Source: an uncultured Bacilli bacterium (GTDB taxonomy: Bacteria > Bacillota_I > Bacilli_A > RF39 > UBA660). From it: a stretch of 45,631 nucleotides of DNA. Below are positions 32,283-40,235 of this stretch, piece by piece. Where the stretch lies: the NCBI GenBank assembly GCA_944351765.1, contig CALVPR010000007.1, forward strand, positions 1 to 45,631. The letters run 5' to 3'. Below the pieces are notes generated by a model. That model did no database searches. It saw nothing but the letters and a program-made list of their open reading frames with translations, and was not told the origin of the DNA. Position 1 is the stretch's first letter. The number at the start of each line of letters is the position of its first letter. Position numbers and translations under genes: made by a program.

Positions 32283-33207
32283 ATAATACTCTCTCCCCTA
32301 ATATTTTTTCTACTTCTTTATTTATTAACTTCTTATCCAAAACTCTATACTTTACTGATTCTACATTTTTCAAACTAACTAATTTTTTACTATATTTTTG
32401 AATATTATTATAGCATTGCTTATTTGATATTAATTTATTTTCTAATAATCTTTTTTGTTTTAATGTATACCATTTCAATAAATATAAATTTATCTTTTTC
32501 ATACTATTTACTAAAATATGGTAATAAACTTTGTTTAATATAGAATTATCAATTAAGCTAGACATAATATCTACATAATTGATAAACTTCAAAATGTTTT
32601 CTTCTGTATCATATTGTTTTAATTCTTCAATAAAATCATATAAATTAGCTGTATAATAACATTCTTCTGACTTTTCTCTTCCTATAATTTTCTCTAAATT
32701 AATAGCAATTCTTTTTTCAACACAATAAGAATCTGTAAATTGATAATATCTCTCCATCAAAAGTTCGGTATATCCTTCATTAAGTCCTGTACCAAACTCG
32801 TTTTGAGACAATCCAGAATAATCATCACCATCATAATAACTACTACTCACATGATTTAATTCATGAAAAAGAGCATTTTCATCAGTTATATAAATAGCAT
32901 TATCTACTGGCGTATACTGATTAACATAAATATTTAACATTTTTAAATTTTTACTTCTTTTTATCTTAAGTGTTTTTAAATTATTATAAAAAAATGATTG
33001 ATTAAAATATTTTATATTTATAGATTTTTTTACAAATTCCTTTACTTTTTCATCTTTTATTTCAACACTTTTTATTTTTTCTACTTTTGGTATTTGCTTA
33101 ATTTCTTTAAATTTTTTAGTATAATATCTTTTAATTAATTTTAAATAATAACCTACATATAACATAATTAAAGGTCCAAATGTAAAACTTAAAAATATTT
33201 CTCCCAT
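32272..33207 (-). CDS. Unknown membrane-anchored zincin-like protein
   Basis: The protein has 311 residues. A hydrophobic N-terminal segment (FLSFTFGPLIMLYVGYYL) anchors it. A central HELNH at about residue 128 matches the HExxH zinc-protease motif, followed by a third-ligand candidate in GLNEGYTELLMERYY (E in NEGYTE). This arrangement, H-E-x-x-H then N-E-G-x-T-E about 30 residues later, is typical of small secreted or anchored metallopeptidases. The C-terminal third is basic. GGGGGAGA precedes the ATG. It starts the five-gene operon, an odd partner for nucleoside salvage genes. Confidence 0.72.
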   Translation of the reverse strand: MGEIFLSFTFGPLIMLYVGYYLKLIKRYYTKKFKEIKQIPKVEKIKSVEIKDEKVKEFVKKSINIKYFNQSFFYNNLKTLKIKRSKNLKMLNIYVNQYTPVDNAIYITDENALFHELNHVSSSYYDGDDYSGLSQNEFGTGLNEGYTELLMERYYQFTDSYCVEKRIAINLEKIIGREKSEECYYTANLYDFIEELKQYDTEENILKFINYVDIMSSLIDNSILNKVYYHILVNSMKKINLYLLKWYTLKQKRLLENKLISNKQCYNNIQKYSKKLVSLKNVESVKYRVLDKKLINKEVEKILGERVLYEK

Positions 33208-33268
33208 TCTATATCTCCCCCTTTTTGAACATGTATTATTATACCATAAAAGGCAAAAAAAAGAAAGT

Positions 33269-33781
33269 TTACAACCCTCTTTTAGCTAAAATAATAAATA
33301 ATATTGCTGCATACTGTGACTTAAACATAAATATTTTTGAATAAGAACTTGCAAATTCATATGTTGCTACTACTTTATCTACCAAACTAACTACCCAACT
33401 TTCCAAATATTTAGGAGGTCTAGTAGGAATCAAAGGAAACATATGCGAATATATTATATCTTTTTCCATATCAGATAATATAAATCTATCACTTGCTTTT
33501 TCTAATGCTTTTTTAGGATGCGTAAAAGCACTAACTTTTTGAGATCTTTCTGACAAATCAGTATTCATAAAGAAATCATGCAAAAGCCCTGCTCTAGCAG
33601 TTTCTCTAACATTCAAATGTAATAATTTACTTACTTTATATGAATAATAAGACACTCTTAATGAATGCTCTAGTCTTGTAATTCCATGATGCCTACAATT
33701 AATTATTTTTTTAAAATCTTCATTTTCCATTATATTATTTACTATATTTTTAAACTCTTTATCACAAGAATTATATTCCAC
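33269..33781 (-). CDS. HD-domain phosphohydrolase
   Basis: The 170-residue protein has HD-superfamily residues: CRHHGITRLEHSLRVSYYSYKV (first His), GLLHDFFM (the HD pair), then SAFTHPKKAL and IYSHMFPL (later His). These are expected to bind metals and hydrolyse a phosphate ester or nucleotide. GTG at 33781 is chosen since AGAGG lies eight bases before it. The substrate is unknown. It stands alone on the strand, 61 bp from the next operon's start. Confidence 0.85.
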   Translation of the reverse strand: MEYNSCDKEFKNIVNNIMENEDFKKIINCRHHGITRLEHSLRVSYYSYKVSKLLHLNVRETARAGLLHDFFMNTDLSERSQKVSAFTHPKKALEKASDRFILSDMEKDIIYSHMFPLIPTRPPKYLESWVVSLVDKVVATYEFASSYSKIFMFKSQYAAILFIILAKRGL

Positions 33782-33862
33782 TTTATACACCTCTATTTTT
33801 CAAACCTATTATAGTATATCATAAAAATGCACTTATTAGAATAGAAAAAATACATTTTTTTC

Positions 33863-33897
33863 AAAAAAAATAAATAGCCATGTAAACTATTTATTTT
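33863..33897 (-). terminator. Terminator overlapping the stop of the 139-residue gene
   Basis: On the minus strand AAATAAATAG and CTATTTATTT pair around a 9-nt loop with a run of eight T. The stem includes the stop codon at 33891. Confidence 0.75.
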
Positions 33898-34310
33898 CCA
33901 AGCATATTTAATAAATTAATTTTAAATATATCTTTTTCAGCATGAGATTTAGAAATAGGAACTCCTTTATAAGTTTGTAACTCTTTTTGATGTCCTTCAG
34001 TTAAAATATCATCTGGAGTAATAGTATTTAACATAACTATTTTTTGATTTTCATAAACAGTATAATGTAATACTATTTCTTGATATACTTTAGCAAAAGT
34101 ACTATCTGTAGGTAATTTTAATTCATATTTAGTTATACCTTCTTTTTTATTAGTAGATATAACTTGTCCTTCAAAATTACCTTCCCTAAATTCTGGATAA
34201 TATGTAAACATTAATTTTTTATAAGCTAACATATTATATTTTTTAACAGATCTTTCTCTTTTTCTAAACTCATTTTCATTTAAATATTCGATTACATAAG
34301 CATTTTTCAT
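33891..34310 (-). CDS. Unknown 139-residue cytoplasmic protein
   Basis: There is no signal peptide or membrane helix. The sequence alternates beta-type strands (EGQVISTNKKEGITKYELKL; KVYQEIVLHYTVYENQKIV) and ends with DIFKINLLNMLGK. AAGGGGGA precedes the ATG. It is a single-gene unit with its own terminator. I recognise no family. Confidence 0.65.
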   Translation of the reverse strand: MKNAYVIEYLNENEFRKRERSVKKYNMLAYKKLMFTYYPEFREGNFEGQVISTNKKEGITKYELKLPTDSTFAKVYQEIVLHYTVYENQKIVMLNTITPDDILTEGHQKELQTYKGVPISKSHAEKDIFKINLLNMLGK

Positions 34311-34389
34311 ACCAAATTCCCCCTTTTATTATAATCTTCAACCAAATGTACACTAATTATATCATAAATGTATAATTTTGTCAAATTTA

Positions 34390-34418
34390 TTGTTTTTTTA
34401 ATATAATATTGATATAAT
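34390..34418 (+). promoter_or_regulatory. Plus-strand promoter of a short orphan unit
   Basis: TTGTTT, 17 bp, TATAAT on the plus strand, in the gap between convergent-looking minus-strand transcripts. The only downstream plus-strand element is a terminator 22 bp after the -10. Confidence 0.55.
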
Positions 34419-34424
34419 AAAAGA

Positions 34425-34472
34425 GGTGTTTTGTATCTTCAATAGATGTTTCTTGAGTCATCTATTTTTTTA
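34425..34472 (+). ncRNA. Candidate ~50-nt small RNA ending on the smsB stop codon
   Basis: The predicted transcript starts near 34425 and ends in the stem aatagatg/catctatt followed by seven T (34441-34472). The 3' end overlaps the smsB stop on the opposite strand. It contains AGAGGTG followed by TTG and three codons to a TAG, so a four-residue leader peptide is conceivable. Only promoter plus terminator support it. Confidence 0.45.
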
Positions 34473-35384
34473 TTTCAAAAAACCTTTTATTATCTCTTTT
34501 TCAGCTTCTTTTTCAGTAAGGCCTAAAGTCATTAACTTAATTAATTGTTCTCCTGCAATTTTACCAATTGATGCTTCATGAATCAAATTAGCATCAACAT
34601 TATTTGCAATTATTTCTGGTATTGCTACAACTTTTCCACCATCTTTTAAAATAGCATCACATTCAACATGAGCGTAACATTTATTATTTCCGTATACTTT
34701 TGACTTAAATTTTTGTTTTGAATTACCAGTAGCAAAACTTCTAGATACCACATTACAACTAGAATTAACACCATTTAGTTTAACATCAAATATTGTATCT
34801 GCTTTAGCGTCATTATCTGTCATTATTTTTTCAGTTACCTCTAATTTAGCATTATTTTCAAGAACTATTTTAGTTACTCTTTTAGTTTTATCTACTCCTT
34901 TTATTTGAATACTTTTCATATCCATATTACTATTATTTTTTAAATATACTTCTGTAATAGGATTTAATATTTTATCACTATGTTTATGGCCTTCAGCATA
35001 ATGTGTTTCCATATAATGAACATTAGATCCTTCTTCTACAAAAAATCTATGAATTCCATTATGTTCACTTCTAGATATACCTTCATTTTTTATTGCACAA
35101 CCCGCGATTATATAAACATTACTATTTTTACCTATATAAAAATCATTATATACTATATCAGATAAACCACTTTCTGTAATTAATACAGGAATATATATAT
35201 ATTCAAAATTAGTATTATCTTTAACTATTATATCTATCCCTTTATTGTCTTCTTTAGATATTATTTTTACATTATTAGTAATTTTTCTTTCAACACTTTT
35301 AGAGTTACTCCTAATATTATAAGCATATTCATAGTTAATATCAGGTATAACTTTAGATAATAATTCTTTTTCTGTGTTATTCAT
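34470..35384 (-). CDS. smsB: SmsB/SufB-like Fe-S cluster scaffold
   Basis: This 304-residue SufB/SufD-family protein is much shorter than SufB (about 470), as in the two-gene SUF-like minimal system. The conserved C-terminal core is present: NVVSRSFATGNSKQKF, CYAHVECDAIL with a likely cluster Cys, and NLIHEASIGKIAGEQL with the HE pair. It should act as homodimer with the SmsC ATPase, building [4Fe-4S] clusters. ATG at 35384 follows AAGGAG and overlaps the smsC stop by 8 bp, giving translational coupling. No cysteine desulfurase or SufU is nearby. The Sms name is by architecture; a plain SufD/SufB label is the alternative. Confidence 0.85.
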   Translation of the reverse strand: MNNTEKELLSKVIPDINYEYAYNIRSNSKSVERKITNNVKIISKEDNKGIDIIVKDNTNFEYIYIPVLITESGLSDIVYNDFYIGKNSNVYIIAGCAIKNEGISRSEHNGIHRFFVEEGSNVHYMETHYAEGHKHSDKILNPITEVYLKNNSNMDMKSIQIKGVDKTKRVTKIVLENNAKLEVTEKIMTDNDAKADTIFDVKLNGVNSSCNVVSRSFATGNSKQKFKSKVYGNNKCYAHVECDAILKDGGKVVAIPEIIANNVDANLIHEASIGKIAGEQLIKLMTLGLTEKEAEKEIIKGFLK

Positions 35385-36081
35385 TAGCAATCTCCTTTTT
35401 CATACATCTATTACAACATAACAATTCTTTCATTGTTATATAACTTTCAGAAGATTTTATTTTACCATCTTCAAGTAAAATTATTTCGTCTGCTATTTTA
35501 AATAATTTTTGTTGATGAGATATGATTAACAATCCGGATTCTTTCTTTTTCTTTATAAATAAATTTATTAAATCATTAAAACTCCACAAATCTATTCCTG
35601 CTTCTGGTTCATCTAATATTATTATTTTAGACTCTTTAGCAAGTACCGTTGCAATTTCTATTCTTTTAAGTTCTCCACCTGATAGTTTATCATTAATTTC
35701 TCTATTTATATATTCAGAATAATTTAATCCCACTTCATTTAAAACATTGATTATAGTATTAATGTCATTTTTTTTATGTGAAGATAAATCAATAATATCT
35801 TTAACAGTTATTCCTTTAAATCTAACTGGCTGTTGAAATGCATAAGATAATCCTAAATTACTTCTTTTATCAATACTCATATTCGTTATATCTTTACCAT
35901 TCCATAATATTTGTCCTGTTGTAGGCTTTAATATTCCCATTATAATTTTAGATAAAGTTGATTTACCACTTCCATTAGGACCCGTTATAATTATTATTTT
36001 ATTAATATCTATTTTTAAATTAATATTTGATAATATTTTTTTACCATCTATTTCATAATTTACATTAATTAATTCTAGCAT
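35377..36081 (-). CDS. smsC: SmsC/SufC-like ABC ATPase for Fe-S assembly
   Basis: The 234-residue ATPase has Walker A GPNGSGKSTL, Q-loop AFQQPVRFKG, signature KLSGGELKRIEIATVL, Walker B IIILDEPEAGID and the H-loop LIISHQQ. The order and the EPEAGID variant fit SufC (which reads EPDSGLD). An unusual tail with CCNRC precedes the stop, absent from ordinary SufC as I know it, and may bind a metal or cluster. AAAGGTGA precedes the ATG. It follows the ArsR regulator by 12 bp and overlaps smsB, so the three genes form one operon. Confidence 0.85.
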   Translation of the reverse strand: MLELINVNYEIDGKKILSNINLKIDINKIIIITGPNGSGKSTLSKIIMGILKPTTGQILWNGKDITNMSIDKRSNLGLSYAFQQPVRFKGITVKDIIDLSSHKKNDINTIINVLNEVGLNYSEYINREINDKLSGGELKRIEIATVLAKESKIIILDEPEAGIDLWSFNDLINLFIKKKKESGLLIISHQQKLFKIADEIILLEDGKIKSSESYITMKELLCCNRCMKKEIANE

Positions 36082-36093
36082 ATTATCACCTTT

Positions 36094-36429
36094 CTATTTT
36101 ATATGATCTATCCCTTGAAGAATTATTTGCTCAATATGTGGATCTTTTAAACTATAGTATTTTTCTAAACCAATTTGTTTAAATTTAACTAATTTATTAT
36201 CTCTTAATGTTTTTAAATGATGTGATACAGTAGTTCTATTTATATTTAAACTATTTGATATATCAGATACTCTTATTTCTTTATTTAGTAAAGAACATAC
36301 AATTTTTAATCTAGTTGTATCTGATAATATTTTAAATATATTAGATAATTCTTCTATTCTATTTAATTCTATTTCCTGTCTTTTATTATTTATTTTTTGA
36401 TAATTAGGACAATTTTTACCACATATCAT
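36094..36429 (-). CDS. ArsR-family regulator of the Fe-S operon
   Basis: The 111-residue winged-helix repressor begins MICGKNCPNY; the two Cys (3 and 7) are possible metal or Fe-S ligands. The domain reads IFKILSDTTRLKIVCSLL, then IRVSDISNSLNINRTTVSHHLKTLRDNKLVKF, an ArsR recognition helix and wing. The ATG at 36429 has ideal AAGGAGG six bases away; an earlier in-frame ATG at 36468 overlaps the -10. A perfect 16-bp palindrome lies between promoter and RBS. This suggests autorepression and control of smsCB by iron or cluster status, as SufR and IscR do in other bacteria by unrelated means. Confidence 0.85.
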   Translation of the reverse strand: MICGKNCPNYQKINNKRQEIELNRIEELSNIFKILSDTTRLKIVCSLLNKEIRVSDISNSLNINRTTVSHHLKTLRDNKLVKFKQIGLEKYYSLKDPHIEQIILQGIDHIK

Positions 36430-36444
36430 ATAAATCCTCCTTAA

Positions 36445-36460
36445 GTGCATACGTATGCAC
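36445..36460. promoter_or_regulatory. Perfect 16-bp palindromic operator (GTGCATACGTATGCAC)
   Basis: The palindrome is exact over 16 bases and starts at the predicted transcription start (about 36462), 16 nt before the regulator's ATG. A dimeric ArsR protein binding here would block initiation. Its GC content stands out from the A/T-rich flanks. Confidence 0.75.
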
Positions 36461-36468
36461 ATATACAT

Positions 36469-36497
36469 ATAGTAACATAAGTCAGTAATTTTGTAAA
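36469..36497 (-). promoter_or_regulatory. Promoter of the arsR-smsCB operon
   Basis: On the minus strand TTTACA, 17 bp and TACTAT. The decamer ACTGACTTAT recurs upstream of and inside the promoter as a direct repeat, a possible second regulator site. Confidence 0.6.
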
Positions 36498-36521
36498 TAT
36501 AAAATAAGTCAGTAAAAAGAA

Positions 36522-36553
36522 AGAAAAAAGACTAAGATTGAATATCTTAGTCT
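36522..36553 (-). terminator. Strong terminator after ppdK
   Basis: On the minus strand AGACTAAGAT-attca-ATCTTAGTCT is followed by TTTTTTC. It isolates ppdK from the arsR-sms operon. Confidence 0.85.
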
Positions 36554-36576
36554 AAATCAAAAATATATATCTTATA

Positions 36577-39201
36577 TTATTTTTTCATATTAATTTCAGC
36601 TTGAGCTGCTGCAAGTCTTGCTATAGGTACTCTAAATGGTGAACATGAAACATAGTTAAGTCCAACTCTTCTACAGAATTCTACTGAACTTGGGTCTCCT
36701 CCATGTTCTCCACATATTCCAAGTTTAATATCTTTTCTTGTTTCTCTTCCTAATTTAGCAGCCATTTCTACTAGTTTACCAACACCATGTTGATCTAATT
36801 TAGCGAATGGATCACTTTCAAATATACCTTTATCATAGTAATCGTTTAAGAATTTACCTGCATCATCTCTTGAGAATCCATAAGTCATTTGTGTTAAATC
36901 ATTTGTTCCAAATGAGAAGAATTCTGCTACTTCAGCAATTTCATCTGCAAGTAATGCTGCTCTTGGTATTTCAATCATTGTACCAATTTTATATTTTAAT
37001 TTTACATTTCTTTCTTTAAGTATTTCTTCAGCAGTTTCTACAACAACATTTCTTACATATTTAAGTTCATTTACGTCTCCTACTAAAGGTATCATTATTT
37101 CTGGTTCTACGTTTATTCCTTTTTCTTTTACATTAAGAGCTGCTTCTATTACCGCTTTAGTTTGCATTACAGCAATTTCTGGATAAGTAATAGATAATCT
37201 ACAACCCCTATGTCCCATCATTGGATTAAATTCTTTAAGTGAATCAATTCTTGCTTTTAGTGCTTCAAAAGTCATTCCTAATTCTTTAGCAAGTGGTTTA
37301 ATTTCTTCATCAGTATGTGGTAAGAATTCATGTAAAGGTGGATCCAAATATCTTACTGTCATAGGTCTTCCTTCTAAAGCTGTATACATTTCTTCAAAAT
37401 CTTTTCTTTGCATAGGCAATATTTTGTTTAATGCTACTTCTCTTTGTTCTTTTGTTTCAGCAGTGATCATTTGCCTTACAGCAAAAATTCTATCACTTTC
37501 AAAGAACATGTGTTCTGTACGGCAAAGTCCTATGCCTTCTGCTCCAAATTTAATAGCTTGGATAGTATCTCTTGGATTATCAGCATTTGTTCTAACACCT
37601 AATGTTCTAATATCATCTACCCAACCCATAAAGGTTTCAAAATCACCACTTATTTCAGGATCAACTGTTTTAACTAGTCCATCATAAACATATCCAGTAG
37701 ATCCATCTAATGAAATAGCATCTCCTTCTTTGTATACTTTTCCTTCGCTAGTTGTAAGTGTTTTTGCTTCTTCATCTATTTTTAATTCGCCACATCCACT
37801 TACACAACATCTTCCCATACCTCTTGCTACTACTGCTGCGTGAGAAGTCATTCCACCACGAATAGTTAAGATTCCCCTAGCATCATTCATACCTTGAATA
37901 TCTTCTGGTGATGTTTCTAATCTAACTAGAATAACATCTTCTCCATTATTAGCTGCTTTTGTAACATCTTCAGCATTAAAATATATTTTACCTGCTGCTG
38001 CACCTGGAGAAGCTGCTAATCCTTTAGCAATTTTATGCGCTTCTTTTAAACTTACATTATCAAAAGTTTTATGTAACAATTGATCAAGAGCTTTAGGTTC
38101 TACTTTCATAATTGCTTCTTCTTTAGTAATCATTTTTTCATTTACCATATCAACAGCAATTTTTAAAGCAGCATGAGCAGTTCTTTTACCATTTCTTGTT
38201 TGTAGCATGAACAACTTACCATTTTCAATAGTAAATTCCATATCTTGCATGTCTTTATAATGTTTTTCTAAAATTTTACATATTTTAGAAAATTGTTCAT
38301 ATACTTCTGGCATTTCTTCTTTTAAAGTTTCAATACTTTGTGGAGTTCTAACACCTGCAACAACATCTTCTCCTTGGGCATTTATTAAGTATTCACCATA
38401 TAATTTATTTTCTCCTGTAGCAGGATTTCTTGTAAATGCTACACCAGTTCCACAATCATTTCCACGATTTCCATATACCATTTCTTGAACATTAACCGCA
38501 GTTCCCCAAGAAGATGGAATATCATTCATTCTTCTATAAATAATTGCTCTTTCATTATTCCAAGATCTAAATACAGCTGTTACTGCTTCAATCAATTGAA
38601 CTTTTGGATCTTGTGGAAATTCTTCCCCTGATAATTCTTTATAAATATCCTTGAATTTCATAGCAATTTCATACATATCATCTTCATTTAGATCTGTATC
38701 AAATTTTGCATTCTTACTTTCTTTAAATTCATCTAATACTCTTTCAAATGAACTCTTTGAATATCCTTTTACAACATCAGCAAACATCATAATAAATCTT
38801 CTATAAGAGTCATATGCAAATCTTTTATTTTGTGTTGCTTCGGCAAAATTTTTAGCAACTTCATCATTAAGTCCTAAATTTAGAACAGTATCCATCATAC
38901 CAGGCATAGATGCTCTAGCACCACTTCTTACTGATACAAGAAGTGGGTTCTTTAAATCTCCCATCTTTTTACCAGATATTTTCTCTAATTCATCTAATTT
39001 TTCAAATATTTGTTTTTTTACTTCTTCACTTATAACTTTACCATCATCATAATATTTATTACAAGCTTCAGTAGTAACAGTAAATCCATTTGGAACAGGA
39101 AGTCCAATCGATTTCATCTCGGCAAGATTAGCGCCTTTACCTCCAAGTAAATTACGCATATCTTTGTTTCCTTCACTAAACGAATAAACATATTTTTCCA
39201 T
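36577..39201 (-). CDS. ppdK: Pyruvate, phosphate dikinase PpdK
   Basis: The 874-residue enzyme interconverts pyruvate, ATP and phosphate with PEP, AMP and PPi. The N-terminal ATP-grasp domain holds FSEGNKDMRNLLGGKGANLAEM and RSGARASMPGMMDTVLNLG. The swivelling domain has the phosphohistidine loop GGMTSHAAVVARGMGRCC. The C-terminal TIM barrel has GIGLCRTEHMF, FGTNDLTQMTYG and the catalytic Cys loop KLGICGEHGGDP. Length is normal. GAGGTGATAG precedes the ATG. In anaerobic gut bacteria it often runs toward pyruvate using PPi. It is a monocistronic unit. Confidence 0.97.
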   Translation of the reverse strand: MEKYVYSFSEGNKDMRNLLGGKGANLAEMKSIGLPVPNGFTVTTEACNKYYDDGKVISEEVKKQIFEKLDELEKISGKKMGDLKNPLLVSVRSGARASMPGMMDTVLNLGLNDEVAKNFAEATQNKRFAYDSYRRFIMMFADVVKGYSKSSFERVLDEFKESKNAKFDTDLNEDDMYEIAMKFKDIYKELSGEEFPQDPKVQLIEAVTAVFRSWNNERAIIYRRMNDIPSSWGTAVNVQEMVYGNRGNDCGTGVAFTRNPATGENKLYGEYLINAQGEDVVAGVRTPQSIETLKEEMPEVYEQFSKICKILEKHYKDMQDMEFTIENGKLFMLQTRNGKRTAHAALKIAVDMVNEKMITKEEAIMKVEPKALDQLLHKTFDNVSLKEAHKIAKGLAASPGAAAGKIYFNAEDVTKAANNGEDVILVRLETSPEDIQGMNDARGILTIRGGMTSHAAVVARGMGRCCVSGCGELKIDEEAKTLTTSEGKVYKEGDAISLDGSTGYVYDGLVKTVDPEISGDFETFMGWVDDIRTLGVRTNADNPRDTIQAIKFGAEGIGLCRTEHMFFESDRIFAVRQMITAETKEQREVALNKILPMQRKDFEEMYTALEGRPMTVRYLDPPLHEFLPHTDEEIKPLAKELGMTFEALKARIDSLKEFNPMMGHRGCRLSITYPEIAVMQTKAVIEAALNVKEKGINVEPEIMIPLVGDVNELKYVRNVVVETAEEILKERNVKLKYKIGTMIEIPRAALLADEIAEVAEFFSFGTNDLTQMTYGFSRDDAGKFLNDYYDKGIFESDPFAKLDQHGVGKLVEMAAKLGRETRKDIKLGICGEHGGDPSSVEFCRRVGLNYVSCSPFRVPIARLAAAQAEINMKK

Positions 39202-39264
39202 TCTATCACCTCATTTTTTATGATAACAAAAATAAAATTATATTGCAATAAAAACAACATAATT

Positions 39265-39621
39265 TTACTTTTTTTTGGCATATTTTAATACTTTATTTTT
39301 TTGTTCTTTTATCCTTTGATAATAAAATGTATAGTTATTCAAAACCTCTTCGGTACTATTACATGGTGAAAAATATATAGGCACTTTTTCACGATCTTCT
39401 TTAATTCTTAAATTATAAAAAATTCGGTTTATAAATTTACGGTTTAAAATTACCGCGTAATATTTTATTTTTTTAGAATTAAAAGATATTTGACTTCTAA
39501 TTATTTCTATTTTTTTTATTTCATTTCCTAAATTTTTAAGTTCATCTACACTAATTAAATAATCTTTGGCAACATTATAATCATTTTCATATTCGACATT
39601 AATATAATAAAATTCTTTCAA
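39265..39621 (-). CDS. Unknown 118-residue protein downstream of tdk
   Basis: The start is a TTG with GGGGATGAT eight bases before it; the gene follows tdk by 18 bp. The product is basic at the C-terminus (YAKKK), with no membrane helix. YYINVEYENDYNVAKDYLISVDEL and KYYAVILNRKFINRIFYNLRI may be strands of a small alpha/beta fold. No family is recognised. Confidence 0.6.
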   Translation of the reverse strand: MKEFYYINVEYENDYNVAKDYLISVDELKNLGNEIKKIEIIRSQISFNSKKIKYYAVILNRKFINRIFYNLRIKEDREKVPIYFSPCNSTEEVLNNYTFYYQRIKEQKNKVLKYAKKK

Positions 39622-39639
39622 CCAAAATCATCCCCAATC

Positions 39640-40233
39640 TTACTTTTTATTAATACTATTTCTTAATTTTCTTTCACATTTTCTGCAAACAGATTCATAA
39701 GTAATATTATTTTCACCATCTATTGCTACTTGGCCACCATCAAAAGTAGGTGCTCCATTTACATAACGAATATTTCTAGTTGCTTTATTACCACAAGCAC
39801 AAACTGCTTTTAATTCTTCTAATGAATCAGCAGTCTCAAACAGAGCTTTACTTCCTGGAAATAAATGCCCTTTAAAATCAACTCTAAGGCCATAGCATAT
39901 AACAGGAATATCTAATAGATCTACTATATCTGCAAATTCTTTAATATGTTTTTCTTTAAAAAATTGTACCTCATCTACTAGTATACAGTGAAGAGGATGA
40001 TATGATTTATAATATTCTATCATTTTATAAATATCATCATTATCCCTTATTAAATAATCTACTTTAACAGGATCTGCTCCTCTTGGAACTATAGTATCTT
40101 CTCCTTTTGTATCTTTTCTTGGTTTTAATATTAAAACATTCATTCCTTTTTCTTTATAATTATACATTGTTTTAATTAAATCTCTTGTTTTCCCACAACT
40201 CATTGCGCCATACTTAAAATATAACTTTGCCAT
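39640..40233 (-). CDS. tdk: Thymidine kinase (type II)
   Basis: The 197-residue enzyme phosphorylates thymidine for salvage. Walker A GAMSCGKT is at residues 8-15; the base-binding/catalytic segment ILVDEVQFF and the VICYGLRVDFKGHLFPGS lasso region follow. Four zinc Cys are present in CACGNKATR and CRKCERK. AAGGAGTAG precedes the ATG. It lies 2 bp after the xer gene within the trmB-xer-tdk operon. Confidence 0.96.
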   Translation of the reverse strand: MAKLYFKYGAMSCGKTRDLIKTMYNYKEKGMNVLILKPRKDTKGEDTIVPRGADPVKVDYLIRDNDDIYKMIEYYKSYHPLHCILVDEVQFFKEKHIKEFADIVDLLDIPVICYGLRVDFKGHLFPGSKALFETADSLEELKAVCACGNKATRNIRYVNGAPTFDGGQVAIDGENNITYESVCRKCERKLRNSINKK

Positions 40234-40235
40234 AA

